Shown here one piece after another: positions 21,185 through 32,769 of a stretch of DNA of 64,000 nt. Each line of letters begins with the position of its first letter. Position 1 is the stretch's first letter. A program made the position numbers and the translations under genes. Source of the stretch: Corynespora cassiicola (lineage: Eukaryota; Ascomycota; Dothideomycetes; Pleosporales; Corynesporascaceae); the NCBI GenBank assembly GCA_022059125.1, contig JAEUWY010000001.1:1240001-1304000 (forward strand), read 5' to 3'. A model generated the notes under the pieces. That model had not been told where the DNA came from. It worked only from the letters and a program-made list of their open reading frames with translations, and searched no databases.

Positions 21185-23200
21185 ATGGGATTTTTCCTGA
21201 ACATGCCACCTTCTCATAGTACTAAGATTTCACAGAGATTCAACTGTTCCACTTGCGACAAAAGCTATGGTCAACGTGGTCATCTTCGTCGCCACGAAGC
21301 AACCCGTAAGTCGGTCGGCTTTGTGTCTAGCATACCCACTAAATTTTCTAGACCTAGGCCAAAAGTCGCATCAGTGTCCCTATTGCGATATTTTCTTTGT
21401 AAAGAGGTGAGAATTTGACCTGTATATGAGCGCACCACGTTGACAACCGCAAGTGACGTCGCTCAGCGGCATGCGGTATCATGCGCTAGTAAGCACGGCT
21501 ATCCGCCTCCAGTTCCAGCAAAGCGAGGCAGAAAATTCCGCGCGTGTGACCAATGTGCGCAGAGTAAAGTCTCGTGTGATTTAGGCTTTATTGCCGACGG
21601 CTGTACTCGTTGCCGTAAGCAAGGCTTTGTATGCAGCTTCATACGCAGAGAAACTCGTCGACATTCGGGTACACCTCAAGCGCCCTTCCTTCTCAGCTAT
21701 ACAGCGGCCCGAGGGGACTCTACAGCGGATCCCTTCGTGAGCGATGCTGTCAAGAATGATATGATGCAGCCATTGACCATCCAACTTCGACCATGCGACG
21801 ACGTGGCACCGGACTGCACTCCACATCTTGATTTCTCATATGGGCCAACCGGAGCTTTTCCTTTTTCCACAGACGATCCTATGTTTATGACTTCACCAAA
21901 GTCAAATTTGAGCGATTATCTTGAGACAAAATGGACCGTTTCAGCGCTAGACGACTGCATGAAAATCATCGTGGACTCGTTGGCAGAGACTTACAACTCT
22001 ATCATTCTAAGAGCAGCCGAGCCACTTCCACCATTTGACATGGCGACAGCTGAGCAGGTGTTTACGACTCCAAATGCTCTCGTATTCATAACATCCTATT
22101 TTCGAGACATACACTGCTACATGTCGTTTGTCCACTTGTCTACCTTGGAGGCAAATCATTCATCGGTTCCATTACTTATGATGCTGTTTCTGGCAGGTTC
22201 ATTCTTTTCACCTCCAAACGATGATGCCATTGCGGCCCGAGGCTTTCTACGATTGGCCGAGGAGTTTATCTTTCACCAAGCGCTTCCCCAGGCCCGAGAT
22301 GAGCTCATCAATAAGGAACATGTACAGCGATTACAAGCAGCTCTAATCACAATAATCTTACAGGGTGAAATTAATGACTCATCTACAAGACGGCGGATTA
22401 GGCAAGAAAGATTCCCTAAATTAGTGGGCGCAGTGCGCAGTCTGAATTTAGCTCAAACGGAACATTTGGAGAAGGGAAAGTCCTGGCTGGATTACATAGC
22501 GGATGAAGTTAACATCAGGTGAATCTCAAATATTTGTGATATAAGTAATTGGCTAAAATCATCAGAATTGGGCTGTTCACATTCTTATACGACTGTCATT
22601 ACTCTTTATTTCACAGCAGTCCGCCACAGATGGTTATTAGCGAAATGACTGGCAACCTACCTTGCAGAGAAGAGATATTCGAAGCGGATAATTCCGCACA
22701 TTTTCGAAATTTGTGCTCTTGGAATGAAGCACCGAGTATCTCACTCAACGAGCTTGTTATCAAGTTAATCCATGGTTCATTTTCCATAGCTTACGCTCTC
22801 CCACATCAGAGTCTTTCAATTCTTCATCTACACCATGCACTCTTAGGCAAGTATTCCAGATCATCTACGGTCACCACTTACTTACTTTGATATAGCTTTC
22901 CAGCCTATACTATTTTGTGCGAGGACGAGCTGCCTCGGCTCAGTGAGTTTGAAAGCCATATTACGTGGCACAGACAGATGGAAAGAGTTGTGGGATCGCG
23001 CAATTAAAGATTCGGAATACAATTTCGATAATCTCACTGGTTATTTGCGACGGGCGACGGAGCTCTGTTGGTTGATAAGAACGATAATCAATGTGGTGGA
23101 ATCAGGGGACCTGAGTAGTCGCTACATGCGAAACATCGCCACAGACCATCTCGCAGACATTCACGACTTCATTTTGGCGCATCAATTTACTAGAAATTAA
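21185..23200 (+). CDS. C2H2 plus Zn2Cys6 transcription factor
   Basis: Fungal-specific nuclear regulator with three zinc motifs at the N-terminus. Five exons: 21185-21305, 21352-21406, 21454-22518, 22566-22846 and 22896-23200, giving 608 residues. Finger 1 is C21-C24-H37-H41, the last His being split by intron 1. Finger 2 is C49-C52-H65-C69, completed across intron 2. The binuclear cluster is C90-C93-C100-C109-C112-C119. The rest resembles the fungal-specific middle homology region. Intron 4 appears to be GC-AG (donor G|GCAAGT at 22847); it must be removed to keep the frame to the final stop. Alternative start at Met7. Its place next to the P450 and SDR, and the shared palindrome, suggest it controls them. 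Confidence 0.87.
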
Positions 23201-24643
23201 TATAAACTCCTGCATAGGGATGCAAACTCCAAAGCGATATCCTCTCATTGCTCTTTATGTTAAGTTCGTGGAGGTTTTCAACAGAGTAAAGAGATTACAC
23301 AGGGAATAGTAAAGTTGGAATATACGCACAACAAGTTGCCTCTAAAATACCCGGAGACGCATGCTAATATATTATCGAGGGCTTAAGTCACGTTCTAAGC
23401 TGGCGTTATTTCGATGAGTCACTCGCAACAGAAAAATTCGTAACGAAAAATGCCCTAAGACCTATAGGCTTTCTATCCCTCTGTTCTATTTCTTATTGGG
23501 ACTGAATATTGTAGCAGCACAAGGGACGATTGAAGAATATTATTATCTAAATAATGGCAAAATTTTTACTATTAGACTAGTGTGGAAGGAGAAGTTCGCC
23601 CCGCTTGTCCTCCATAAGGTCCTTTACCCCACCCAATAGTATAAGAGATGGGCTATCATTCCTTTGTTCAGACCGTTCTTCCTGTATTTCTGGAATTCGA
23701 ATGACCCGGCCTAAAGATTATATGACTGTTTGGGTTTGAATGCGCTAATCTTGCAGATCTACATTATAGAGGGGACGCTTCCAGTACTTCGAGAGTTGAT
23801 AAAATGCCAGGGGCACTGTATAGACTGCCTAAATGGCGGAATCGAGTTCTACTTTCCATAATCCCAACATTGTGATATGAAAAAAATGCCACAAAAGACC
23901 CTCCCAGTAAAATATACTGTCTTAGAAACGAACTTGAGAAACAATGTCCTGGTGTCTAGATTGTTAATGCATTTGGAATTTAAATGCTTTACGATGTTGA
24001 CACTGGAGAAAAATTACCTAGCAGCGATGGGATTAGCTGTTACGTCCACTTTGACTCCAGATCAGGAGAAGAAGACACGTGGACAGACATTTTCCGGGGC
24101 GGTGTACTTCGCTGTCGTAGCCAAAGACCATTGCTATTCAGAATTATCCAGAAAAAAGTGGACCGAAGACACCTGGCCGAAGGGTGATTCATAGTTTACA
24201 GAAATGATAGCCATAGCACTAGACTATATGCAGACATGCGGTGATATGTCCGCATTAGGAGACTAAACTACAAAAGGTGATTGTACAATGAGCTGGAATA
24301 TGTGACATCAGAGTCCGCAACCGGAATGTGGAGAGGGACTCTGAGAATTATTATAAAGGGGAATGTAAAGTCAAACTGAAATAATACTTAGAAATGGCAG
24401 GCGCCAAATTCAGTGTTATCATCGGCTTCTAATTAGAATTTAAAGCCGCAATGAAAGACCCATAAATCATTTGGTGAAACCAAACCTCTAAAATTCAACA
24501 CCTGACGGCTGGCAATCAGTGGGGATGAATCTCATCACGTTGTGGTGGTGATGAATGGCTAGACCGTCGGAGCATGCATGTGTAAAAACTACGAGGTTGA
24601 TAAGCACAGTCTTCATCCTTTCTTTAGGCAATTTCTTTTTACC
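23201..24643. other. AT-rich gap after the regulator gene
   Basis: About 1.44 kb without a supported gene. A plus-strand frame at 23877-24194 (105 codons) has no recognisable domain and no convincing partner exon, so it is not called. Confidence 0.5.
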
Positions 24644-25663
24644 TCAAATCTGATGATATCTGGCCTGAATAGCCATAGGATCGTAGAGCTTGCCGCTCGA
24701 CTTCTCCAGCTGATCGGCGACCATAGCCCAGAAGTGCTTCTCAATATCGGAAACAGCATCCAGCAAGAGCTCAGTCTTGTCCACCGAGCTTAGTTCAGCC
24801 ATGTCCTCCTTGTAATTTCCCTTTGGACGTATATTGCCCTTGATTTGTCCAGCTTGCTCCTCCCGTCCACGTTTGTTAGGTCTGGCGTTAGCTGCAACAG
24901 GCTTCCCACTGAGGTAGCGGTTGGGATGGCGAAGATGCATGTAGTCTTGAGGATCAAATCCGATCTCCCCATTGGCGATGGCGATGCGAGGCCCATTGCG
25001 GACGAACCGGGAATATACCGCGGCAGCTGTCATCGTTGCAGGCTCCGAGCGACGTTCGCGCTCATCATTGAGATAGGTGGCGATCGCGCCCCACTCCATG
25101 TGGTCTTCCTGCCGCATCTTCTTTATCAGATGGTTTTCTTCGTCGTCCTCAACCCGCTTCCTTCCCGAGCTAGCCTTCTTCGTTGGCTTCAAGATTGCCA
25201 GGTTGCTCTCTATATCAGCCTTCGTGGCGCGAGCGCGTCTTAAGCTGTCCATGGTTGACCGTATCTGGACTGCTGCCCGTGGAGACTGTAGGGGCGTTGT
25301 AACTTCGAATCCTTCGCTTAGGAGATTCATCGGCTCAAATAAAGGGGACTCGGTGCCTTTAGTGTTTCTAGGTAGTATTCTGGCCAGCTTGCGCTGATCA
25401 ATAGCGCCTTTTCCGACGTCGGAATCGCTGGAAGCTTCTGTATTCTCACTGTATGCTGTCAGTAGGTGAGCTACCTCGGAGACTTAGCAGAGCAGATAAG
25501 AATGAGGAATATTCTAAGATTTTGTGGGTAAAATACAATTGCACGTAGTGGTTTGCATTCTTAAATGCGCGTAGCTCTCACTTGGTTAAAAAAAATGTAG
25601 ACTTTCAATGCCAAAGGCCACTTACCTCCAGTAAGGGACCGGAGAACCTAGATCAAATTCCAT
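24644..25663 (-). CDS. Myb/SANT-like fungal protein of unknown function
   Basis: Probable nuclear protein of 280 residues. Exon 2 (25448-24644) holds most of the protein. A tiny first exon (25663-25626, 12 codons plus two bases) supplies the ATG and joins across a 177-nt GTAAGT...CAG intron, the longest in the window. Exon 2 is open upstream of its own first ATG (25330) back to the acceptor, which is why I prefer the two-exon model. Residues about 105-165 (KKMRQEDHMEWGAIATYLNDE...YSRFVRNGPRIA) resemble the Myb-like domain of fungal proteins that read a WxxIAxxLN pattern. Basic clusters suggest nuclear import. If the first exon is wrong, the protein starts at 25330 with 228 residues. Confidence 0.68.
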
Positions 25664-26269
25664 CGTCATAGCAGTGATACAATGTATTCCAACGTAGGAT
25701 TCTGCTGGTGATATCGATCAACACCTTAGGGAAACCCGTACATTGACTTACGGAGAGTATAAATGTCCTCGCCTTGTTCAGCCTAGGCCTGCAAACGCAC
25801 AATGAGCGCCAAGCATCCAGTTTGTGACCTACTATCACTAGAGCACTGGAATGACACACCCTGCTCGTTTGCGCTCTTCAAACTGCGCATTATCATCATT
25901 CTCGAGCCTCTAAACACTCAAACGGTACTATCATAAGTGATGCAGAGTCCACAAGAATAGCATATACCCTATCAATGGCTGGATGCTTTGAGACAAGAGT
26001 ATCAGAATGTTGGGTTCGAGGGCGCCAAACTCTTTCTTAACATGAATCTCTTATGAAGCTTAATTTCCATTGCCCATGATGTGAGTAGAATAATTGAGTC
26101 TCATATAATATATCTAATACAACTGAACTTTAACAGTTGCCTTGTCTAGAAGCGGGAGAATGTCTTTTAGGCCTATAATAACTCTATCCATATACCACAT
26201 TAAACCATTTTTTTCGGTGTCAAACGAAGCAAACGTTGTACAAGAAACTAGGCAGCTTCCAATAGAGAA
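25664..26269. other. Intergenic, no gene seen
   Basis: About 600 bp of AT-rich sequence between the Myb-like gene start and the stop of the B3/4-domain gene, both on the minus strand. It contains the Myb-like gene promoter next to 25663. Nothing else is recognised. Confidence 0.55.
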
Positions 26270-26989
26270 TCACGGTGCCCTAATGACCCTCCACTCAGCC
26301 CTCACCTCCCCCGACAACCCCTTCAACGCCCCGACCAACTCCTCCGCCGCCGCTTCCAACTTCTCATCCCCACAAGGCTCCAACGCATCCAAGATAAACA
26401 GCACCTTGGTCGTCTCCTCGCTCAACGCTGTCCGCGTACACTGCCTCCAATTCCACCTCCTACACGTGACGCGCTTGTCATCACACCACACCACCTCCCC
26501 CTCATCCACCCTCTCCACAACCTTCTCACCCCCCGCCACTGTCTCGAATGTCTCGCTCTCCTCTGCCCTCTTCAGTACCGGCGCCCCCTCATACCTCTCC
26601 ACATCCTCGCCCCCAATCGGCACCTGGTGCTTCACCGACACCGCATTGTACACATCCGTCAAGCGATTAACGCGGGGCAAGCCGCCCTCTGCGCGGCGCA
26701 TCAGTGCCTCGAGACTGTTCTTAGTCTTTTTGGGGTTCGCGCCGAAGGCTTTGTAGGTTTCTCTCCAGGCGGCGATGTGGGGGATTTGCAGGATGGGAGT
26801 TTGGGCGAGGGAGGTCTGAGCGGAGAGTGAGGCTTCAGCGAGGAGGACATCGCTGGTTGCGTCGGAGGGGCTGGAGGGGATGTTTTCGGCGACGATGAGG
26901 AGGGCGCGGTAGTCGGGGCGGACGGTGAAGATTGAGGGATGGATTTTGGCGGAAGAGAGGAAGGATTTTAGATTTGGGGAGACGGACAT
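26270..26989 (-). CDS. B3/4 domain protein (PheRS-beta-like)
   Basis: Single exon, 239 residues. The middle part, with RVNRLTDVYNAVSVKHQVPIGGEDVERYEG and a later EVVWCDDKRVTCRRWNWRQCTRT, matches the B3/4 tRNA-binding/editing domain found in the beta subunit of phenylalanyl-tRNA synthetase and in free-standing proteins of bacteria and fungi. Stand-alone members are thought to act on tRNA or a mischarged amino acid, but the fungal ones are uncharacterised as far as I know. There is no signal peptide or membrane segment. The gene is more GC-rich than its flanks, especially near its end, where codons are strongly C-ended. Confidence 0.8.
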   Translation of the reverse strand: MSVSPNLKSFLSSAKIHPSIFTVRPDYRALLIVAENIPSSPSDATSDVLLAEASLSAQTSLAQTPILQIPHIAAWRETYKAFGANPKKTKNSLEALMRRAEGGLPRVNRLTDVYNAVSVKHQVPIGGEDVERYEGAPVLKRAEESETFETVAGGEKVVERVDEGEVVWCDDKRVTCRRWNWRQCTRTALSEETTKVLFILDALEPCGDEKLEAAAEELVGALKGLSGEVRAEWRVIRAP

Positions 26990-27595
26990 GTCTATAGCCT
27001 TGTGTTTTGGTCGGGATTACTGAATTTTTTGCAAGGATTGGGGTGGTGAGTTCTGTTAAAGCTCGTGATAGTGGTGTGTCCAAGGCTGGAATGCGATAGG
27101 GTGGGTTCGGACAAATTTTTCGATGCTGACACAGAAAATGCGACATTGATTGAATTTATGCACTTTTACAATCTTATATTCCAAGGATCTAGATCTGATA
27201 TTTCTTCCAAGGTGCGTATTGATCCACACGTCTTGATTTGCAGGTCCACGGGAGGTCCACGAGTGTCAATTGACAAGGCGCGGCGCTATACCCAATATAG
27301 CAAGAACTAGCAACTTGGACATGGACTAAATGAAAAATGTCATGCATTGACTACAAGGCGTACGAAATTTTCGTGGAAGTGCTGAGAACTTAAAAGAAAT
27401 ATTACTAGATGCGGAACATATCTCTGAACGTAGCAATGCACCCCGATAAGCCCATCGAAACCCAGCCTCAGAAACAGTGTGGCCTATGCAAATGGTCATC
27501 ACAGTCGTTGGCTCGATCATAACTTCAATACAAGAGATGCATATCAACTAGATTCAGGTTCTCTATCTGGACAGCATATTGGAAATGTTTTTCCC
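26990..27595. other. Intergenic, no gene seen
   Basis: About 600 bp between two minus-strand genes. It includes the promoter of the B3/4 gene next to 26989 and the 3' region of the cyanamide-hydratase-like gene. Small frames here lack domains. Confidence 0.55.
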
Positions 27596-28442
27596 TCACT
27601 CGAGCGCATCATACGGCTCCATGAGACTATTATGCTGCACATCATGCGGAAACTTCTCCTCCAACGCCGTCGTATGCCCCCAAGGCTTCACACTAACCTC
27701 CTCCCGAATCTTACTAGAAAAGCACTTTGACCAATTCTTCCTCGGATACTGCTTCACAACATCCTTAATCGTATCCTCATGCACATACCCCGGCCGATAC
27801 CCCATATTATCTGCCTTCATTAGCAACCACCACAAGGCCCGCAGAAGATGGAGAACCTACCGAACTGCGTAGCCAACTGCACCAACAACCCAACTGTGTG
27901 AATAGTGCCCGTCTCCACGGGATCCTGATGCCTGATGATAGCCTCGGCAACGCTCTCCGCCTGTCCCTGCGGACAGTCGTGCTTCTTGAGCACGTCCAGA
28001 GCGAGGTACCCGCCGAAGAACTCAAACGACAAGAAGGTGCCGTGCGTGTGCTTGTCTACGGTGCCGATGTCGTGGAACAAGCACGTGAGGAGCCAGGTCT
28101 CATTGCTGAATTGCCAATCGGGGAATTGTTGGCGGGCGATTGCGAGGCCTGACGGTGTTAGAGGGAGTGGGCCAGCGGAAGCTTGCTGGGGGCTGGAGGA
28201 GAATCGAGTGCATTACCGTAGTAGAAGACGCGCATGCTGTGGTTGAAGGTTTGGGGTGGGAGCTCGGATTTTGCGTAGGAGAGGGCAGCTTTGGCGAGGG
28301 GGGAGTCTGGTAGGGGGATGTCGGCGCAGAGTTGGGGCTTTGGGGGAGTGTTGTAGTCTTTTGTGCCGCCCCATTGCTTTGGGTCGCAGGATAGGGCTGT
28401 CCAGCCGTATTCCTTGATTTGTTCTTCGCGAGATGGGGACAT
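27596..28442 (-). CDS. Cyanamide-hydratase-like HD protein
   Basis: HD-superfamily metal enzyme of the cyanamide hydratase/DDI2 group, which adds water to cyanamide to give urea. Three exons (28442-28217, 28148-27861, 27810-27596) with introns of 68 and 50 nt give 242 residues, the usual length. Metal ligands are visible: NHSMRVFYYG (His68), the paired CLFHD (His101-Asp102) and IIRHQDP. The C-terminal stretch with TIKDVVKQYPRKNW and KPWGHTTALE is typical of the group. Fungal relatives sit in varied contexts, so the natural substrate could be another nitrile-like or toxic nitrogen compound. It lies next to a B3/4-domain gene on the same strand; no functional link is known. Confidence 0.87.
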
Positions 28443-29104
28443 TTTTGGCTGTCTTTGGGTGATCGAGTACTGGAGTTGTTCAATGTTTCTTCAAGTTTAA
28501 AGATGGGTTTGCAAAGAATTGGACCTGCTTCGCAACTTTTATGCTTCAGAGATACATGAACTAGCTGTTTCTGTCGTCACGTACAATAAGGCGCACTTAA
28601 ACCCCTTTTGGGTTGGTATGACGCCATCAGCGGGGCAGTCCTGGAGTTTGGTAATAGATTAGCGAGGGCCAATGAGAGCAGGGTGGGTGTTCTCTCCGGC
28701 TTGACAACTGCGGAGTCCCCTCTGTTATGACACATGGTTATTATTCTGGCTTATTTATATGCTGCAATGTGTAGAGATTCTAATGCGCAACCTGGTGTGG
28801 AGTTGCTTGACATAGACGAGGTCCCGAAGAGAGTACGCCTTGTACTAAAGCTTCAAATCAGCAACAACTGAAATCTACCTAGGTATACGAGTAGAAGATT
28901 GGTTGGTTAGGTTGTCAGTATGACAGCGCCATCACTGTTTTTCGAAGCTACCACATCAACCAATGCTTGGGTCTAAGCATGCCCCACGTATGGGGTGACG
29001 TCGGCATATTATTCAGTCGCCAGCACTAGACCTTCATCATTATGAAAACATGACAATCTTCTCAAATGTGATCTTGTTTATTGGAAGATCCCTGGGATTC
29101 ATTC
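28443..29104. other. Intergenic, no gene seen
   Basis: Holds the promoter of the cyanamide-hydratase-like gene next to 28442 and the 3' region of the M28 peptidase gene. No frame of interest is visible. Confidence 0.55.
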
Positions 29105-30600
29105 TTACCCAGGAAAAGGATAAGTAACGGGCGACTTGTACCCATTCGTGCCCACAGACCGCACCCCAAAGATGACATTATCCTTGCTCAATGGCAGCGT
29201 AGCTGTATCGGTCTTCCCCACATCCAGCGCATGCGTCCACAGCGGCGCCGTCGTCGCCCGCCACACAACCTCATATCCCGCCAGCTCAGGGTCATCAGAC
29301 ACCAGCCACTTCAGTCGCGTGTTGTTATCCAAAACCGTAGTGTCCACGGTGACATTGCGAACCATTCCGGGTGCCTGAGACAGCGACCAAAGCGTGGCAA
29401 GATTGACCTTTCCGACACGAGCCGTGTACTCAAAGTCGACAAACTCGATCAAATCACCATACTGGGTGCCGTTCTCGAGGCGCAGGTCCTGGTGCTGGTG
29501 GTCAAAGTTCTCGTTCGGCTCGGTGTAGCGGATGGCAGGGTATCCGGCCTGGAGAAACGGGGAATGGTCTCCGCCTCGCAGGAAGCGATCTAGTCGGTAT
29601 ATGATGGCGACGTTCATCCCCGTGGCGTCGTTGGCTGCGACTTCGGCGGAGAAACGTGCCAATTCGCGGGCGGGCGAATCATTCTCGCCGCCGATTTGGA
29701 GGCGCCGGGAAGCAACAGCACTTGGTTCAGACAATGGTGGTCCTTGAGCGAATGCTCGGATGGTGTAGGGATCTTTCTTGCCATCTTCGCCGGTAGAAGA
29801 GCCCACAATGTCGACTGTGAACATGCCCTCGACATTGGTGCTAGAGTTTTTGAGCGTCTGGGCAAGGAAGTTTGCACCGTAAAGGTTTTGTTCTTCCCCA
29901 GCTACGGCACCGAGGATTATGGTAGCCTTTGGCTGCTTCTTTGCCAGAATCCGTGCAAGTTCCATGGCCACTGGCTAGTTAGAATCGGCTATTTGAGGCA
30001 AAGAGTAGCATTTAACTTACGAGCAGTTCCGCTAGCATCATCGTTTGCTCCTGGGGCGTCGGAGGTATAGTCCAAGATATCCGTTACTCGAGAATCGTAG
30101 TGTCCAGTCATGACATAGACCCTATCTGGGTTTGTACTCCCTTTTATGGTGGCCAGTACATTGGATATCTTCACCGGAAACGGTATTCTTGATGCCACCC
30201 CTTGAATGTATCCAGGAACCGTAATCGTCATTCTGCCTTCCGACTCTTCCGCGTACTTCTCCATTTCGCTTGCAATCCAGTCTCGGGCAGCGCCAATACC
30301 ACGCTTTGTGTCATTCTGGGAAGACAATGTGTGTCTAGTGCCAAATGAGACGAGCTTCTGAATAATGGCCTCGATGTTGGCGGGGTCGACCTCATCGAGC
30401 ATTCCTCGCAGCTCGTTGTCGGGGGCTTGGGGAATCAGTTCAGCGCCTACCTCCGCTGGCGGCCAGGCAGCATTGGCGCAATCGGTATAGCTTTCCGCAT
30501 TGATAGCAATCGCTGGTGGCAATTCTCGCTCATAGTGCAACTCATGAGCAGATGCCGTTGCCGCCAAGGCGGCGAAGAGAATGGCCGAGTAGGAATGCAT
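29105..30600 (-). CDS. Secreted M28 zinc aminopeptidase
   Basis: Peptidase family M28: a secreted di-zinc exopeptidase that removes N-terminal residues from peptides. Two exons (30600-30021, 29970-29105) with a 50-nt intron give 481 residues. Met at 30600 starts a signal peptide of about 18 residues; an in-frame extension upstream adds no sensible sequence. Zinc ligands are recognisable: His and Asp in MTGHYDSR, Asp in [10 protein letters not shown], Glu-Glu in VAGEEQ, Asp in FTVDIVGSS and His in NFDHQHQD. The C-terminal 90 residues, after the M28 core, read like a fibronectin-type beta domain ([24 protein letters not shown]). The intron removes the join between the SGTA motif and LAMELAR. 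Confidence 0.92.
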
Positions 30601-31773
30601 GGTGAAAAGACTTCCCGTGTGCTGCTTCAACCCAATCCACCCGGGACTGCAGGGCTTTTAAAGTGTTCCGAGATGTCGACATGGCCTCCATGACGGAGGT
30701 CGAAAAAATCGAAGATAAATGTAGCCATATCGAGCTTCCGATAGGAGTTAGGAGCCGAGGCGGTTCCTGGCGACCCCTCTTTTTCAATTGGGTTGTCGTT
30801 GACGTCTGCCAGATCGGTGGGCTCGGCGCCAGTCGAGCCCAGGTTATCATCATTATCGACATGGGTGTAATTGAGAAGCTGGCTGCCAGATTAGGCAGGT
30901 CGATACATCCCGCGGCACCGGATCATCGTCAGCGTCCACGGCGACCCATGGCCAAGGGGTCCTTGACCGAGGGGTGAATAAAACAAGAGGTAGAGAAGTC
31001 AATACAGAGTGTACGGCTACAGAAGGCTTGGTGGTCCTTATTACGGTCTTTCAATCCGGTTTATTGGCCAGCATGGGAGAGTAATAGAATCTGACCGGAT
31101 CTTCCTCGATGTTATGACCTTCCATTCATCAAGATAGCCCTTTAATAGGAAAGTAAGTGGATTTCTCCTCAATCGAAGGGGCAAGACGTAAAGTCAACCC
31201 GTTATATAGGTGCGTGGTTCATGCCTCCGTTATTGACTGAATGAGCACGACATGGAAGCTCTTTTCGTCTGTAAATACATAGAATGCTTCAAAAAAAAAA
31301 TCAGATCTAATAGAGTAGACCTACTGCCCTTGGCCTGTCTGTTGTTCAGATTCTAGCAAGAAAAAGAATAAAGGAGAGTCCATGGATGCTTCAAGCAAAG
31401 TAAACAACTCGGAACACTCGATTGGTTCCTCAAGGCCGTTGGCTGAGATTGAGGGCTCAGCCTGAGGTTTGAGGTCGATCCATCTGTCGTGATGCCTGTG
31501 TCGTTTTGTGGCAGGAAGAGATGAAAGGATGACGATCTCCAGGGCCGTGTGGGCATCGGAATTTAGATATCCGCGCTAACCGCATCTAGACTAGCACATT
31601 GGGCGGTTCACGAGCATTCATGGATCATGCAAAGTGTCCAGACATCCAAACCGCCCCTTGGCCGCCAGGCTCCCACCAAATTCGCCCATATATAACACCA
31701 AGTACTCGCTATCACTTTCCAGCTCACGCATAAACCCGCACTCGCAAGTCCTCTCGCCACGCGGTTTCTCACA
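30601..31773. other. Divergent intergenic, M28 peptidase / BOS1
   Basis: About 1.17 kb containing both promoters. A plus-strand frame at 30663-30977 is judged non-coding. The last 100 bp before 31774 is pyrimidine- and C-rich, as in many fungal leaders. Confidence 0.55.
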
Positions 31774-32769
31774 ATGGTTTGTCTCCCAAACCCCCTCCGC
31801 CTACCACTATACCAACGCATCTCCGACTAACAACGACATTGCGTAGAACGCACTCTTCAATTCCGCGCTGCGGCAAAGCACATCGATCCGGAAAGACCTC
31901 GACCTCTTCGCCGACACGGCAACGCCGTCCCCCAGCCTCCAAGGCCAAATCAACGCGAGCCTCACATCCTTCTCCCGCACAATCGACGACTATGCCAAGC
32001 TCGCAAAGCAAGAGCCCGTAGCCACCAAGCAAGAAAAGGCCTTTGAGCGCCTCAAGACATTCCGCGCCGAGCTCGATGAGTATCGGGACAGCTTCAAGCG
32101 CATCAAGAGCGCGAACGACGACGTGGTACGTCTGCCCGCGCTCCCGTTTCCCCTCCCCCCAGCCAGCTAGCCAAACCCCCACCCCCGTGTTTGCGCCCGT
32201 CTGCCTGCCCGCGCAACGAACCCCCCCCTCGATCGGTGCAAACGTAGCTCCAAACTGACACTCACCCCCACCAGCAAACAACCGCCGCCCGCACCGAGCT
32301 CCTCGGCCGCCGCCCCCACCACGCCTCCACCCCCGAAAACCCCTACGCCAACCCCTCCGCCTCCGCCGCCGCCGCCGCACACTCCCCCTTCGCCCCCGCC
32401 GGCGGCTACAACCCCTCCGCCCCCTACCGCTCGAACCCGTACTCGGCGGGCGCCCCCTCTGGCGCCGTGGGCGCCGACTACACGCGCGAGTCCCACGCCT
32501 TCCGCGAGCAGAATTTCCTCGCGCAGACGTCGGTCCAACTCGATGAGTTTCTGGACCGCGGAAGGGCCGTGCTGGGCGATCTGGGGGATCAGAGGGAGAT
32601 GTTGAAGGGGACGCAGAGGAGGTTGTATAGCGTTGCGAATACGCTGGGGATTAGCGGGGATACGATACGGATGGTGGAGAGGAGGGCGAAGCAGGATAAG
32701 TGGATCTTTTGGGGGGGCGTGGTGGTGTTTTTCCTGTTTTGTTGGCTGGTGCTGCATTATCTGCGGTAG
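31774..32769 (+). CDS. BOS1: BOS1/membrin-type ER-Golgi Qb-SNARE
   Basis: Qb-SNARE for fusion of ER-derived vesicles with the Golgi. The coding sequence needs three exons: the ATG alone (31774-31776), then 31847-32125 and 32275-32769, with introns of 70 nt (GTTTGT donor, GACTAAC branch site, TAG acceptor) and 149 nt; 258 residues. The spliced start MNALFNSALRQSTSIRKDL is the conserved N-terminus of fungal Bos1. A linker rich in Ala, Pro and Ser (about 115-160) precedes the SNARE motif, with Gln of the zero layer in GDLGDQREMLKGT. A C-terminal anchor (about 237-257) ends the protein with only an arginine after it. Exon 3 start is very GC-rich with C-ended codons. Confidence 0.9.

Noticed and set aside
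23877..24194. 105-codon plus frame after the transcription factor gene
   Set aside because: No domain, no good splice partner, AT-rich context; could be chance.
26835..27146. Minus frame of 103 codons overlapping the start of the B3/4 gene
   Set aside because: Different register of the same strand; Pro/Arg-rich composition without a domain.
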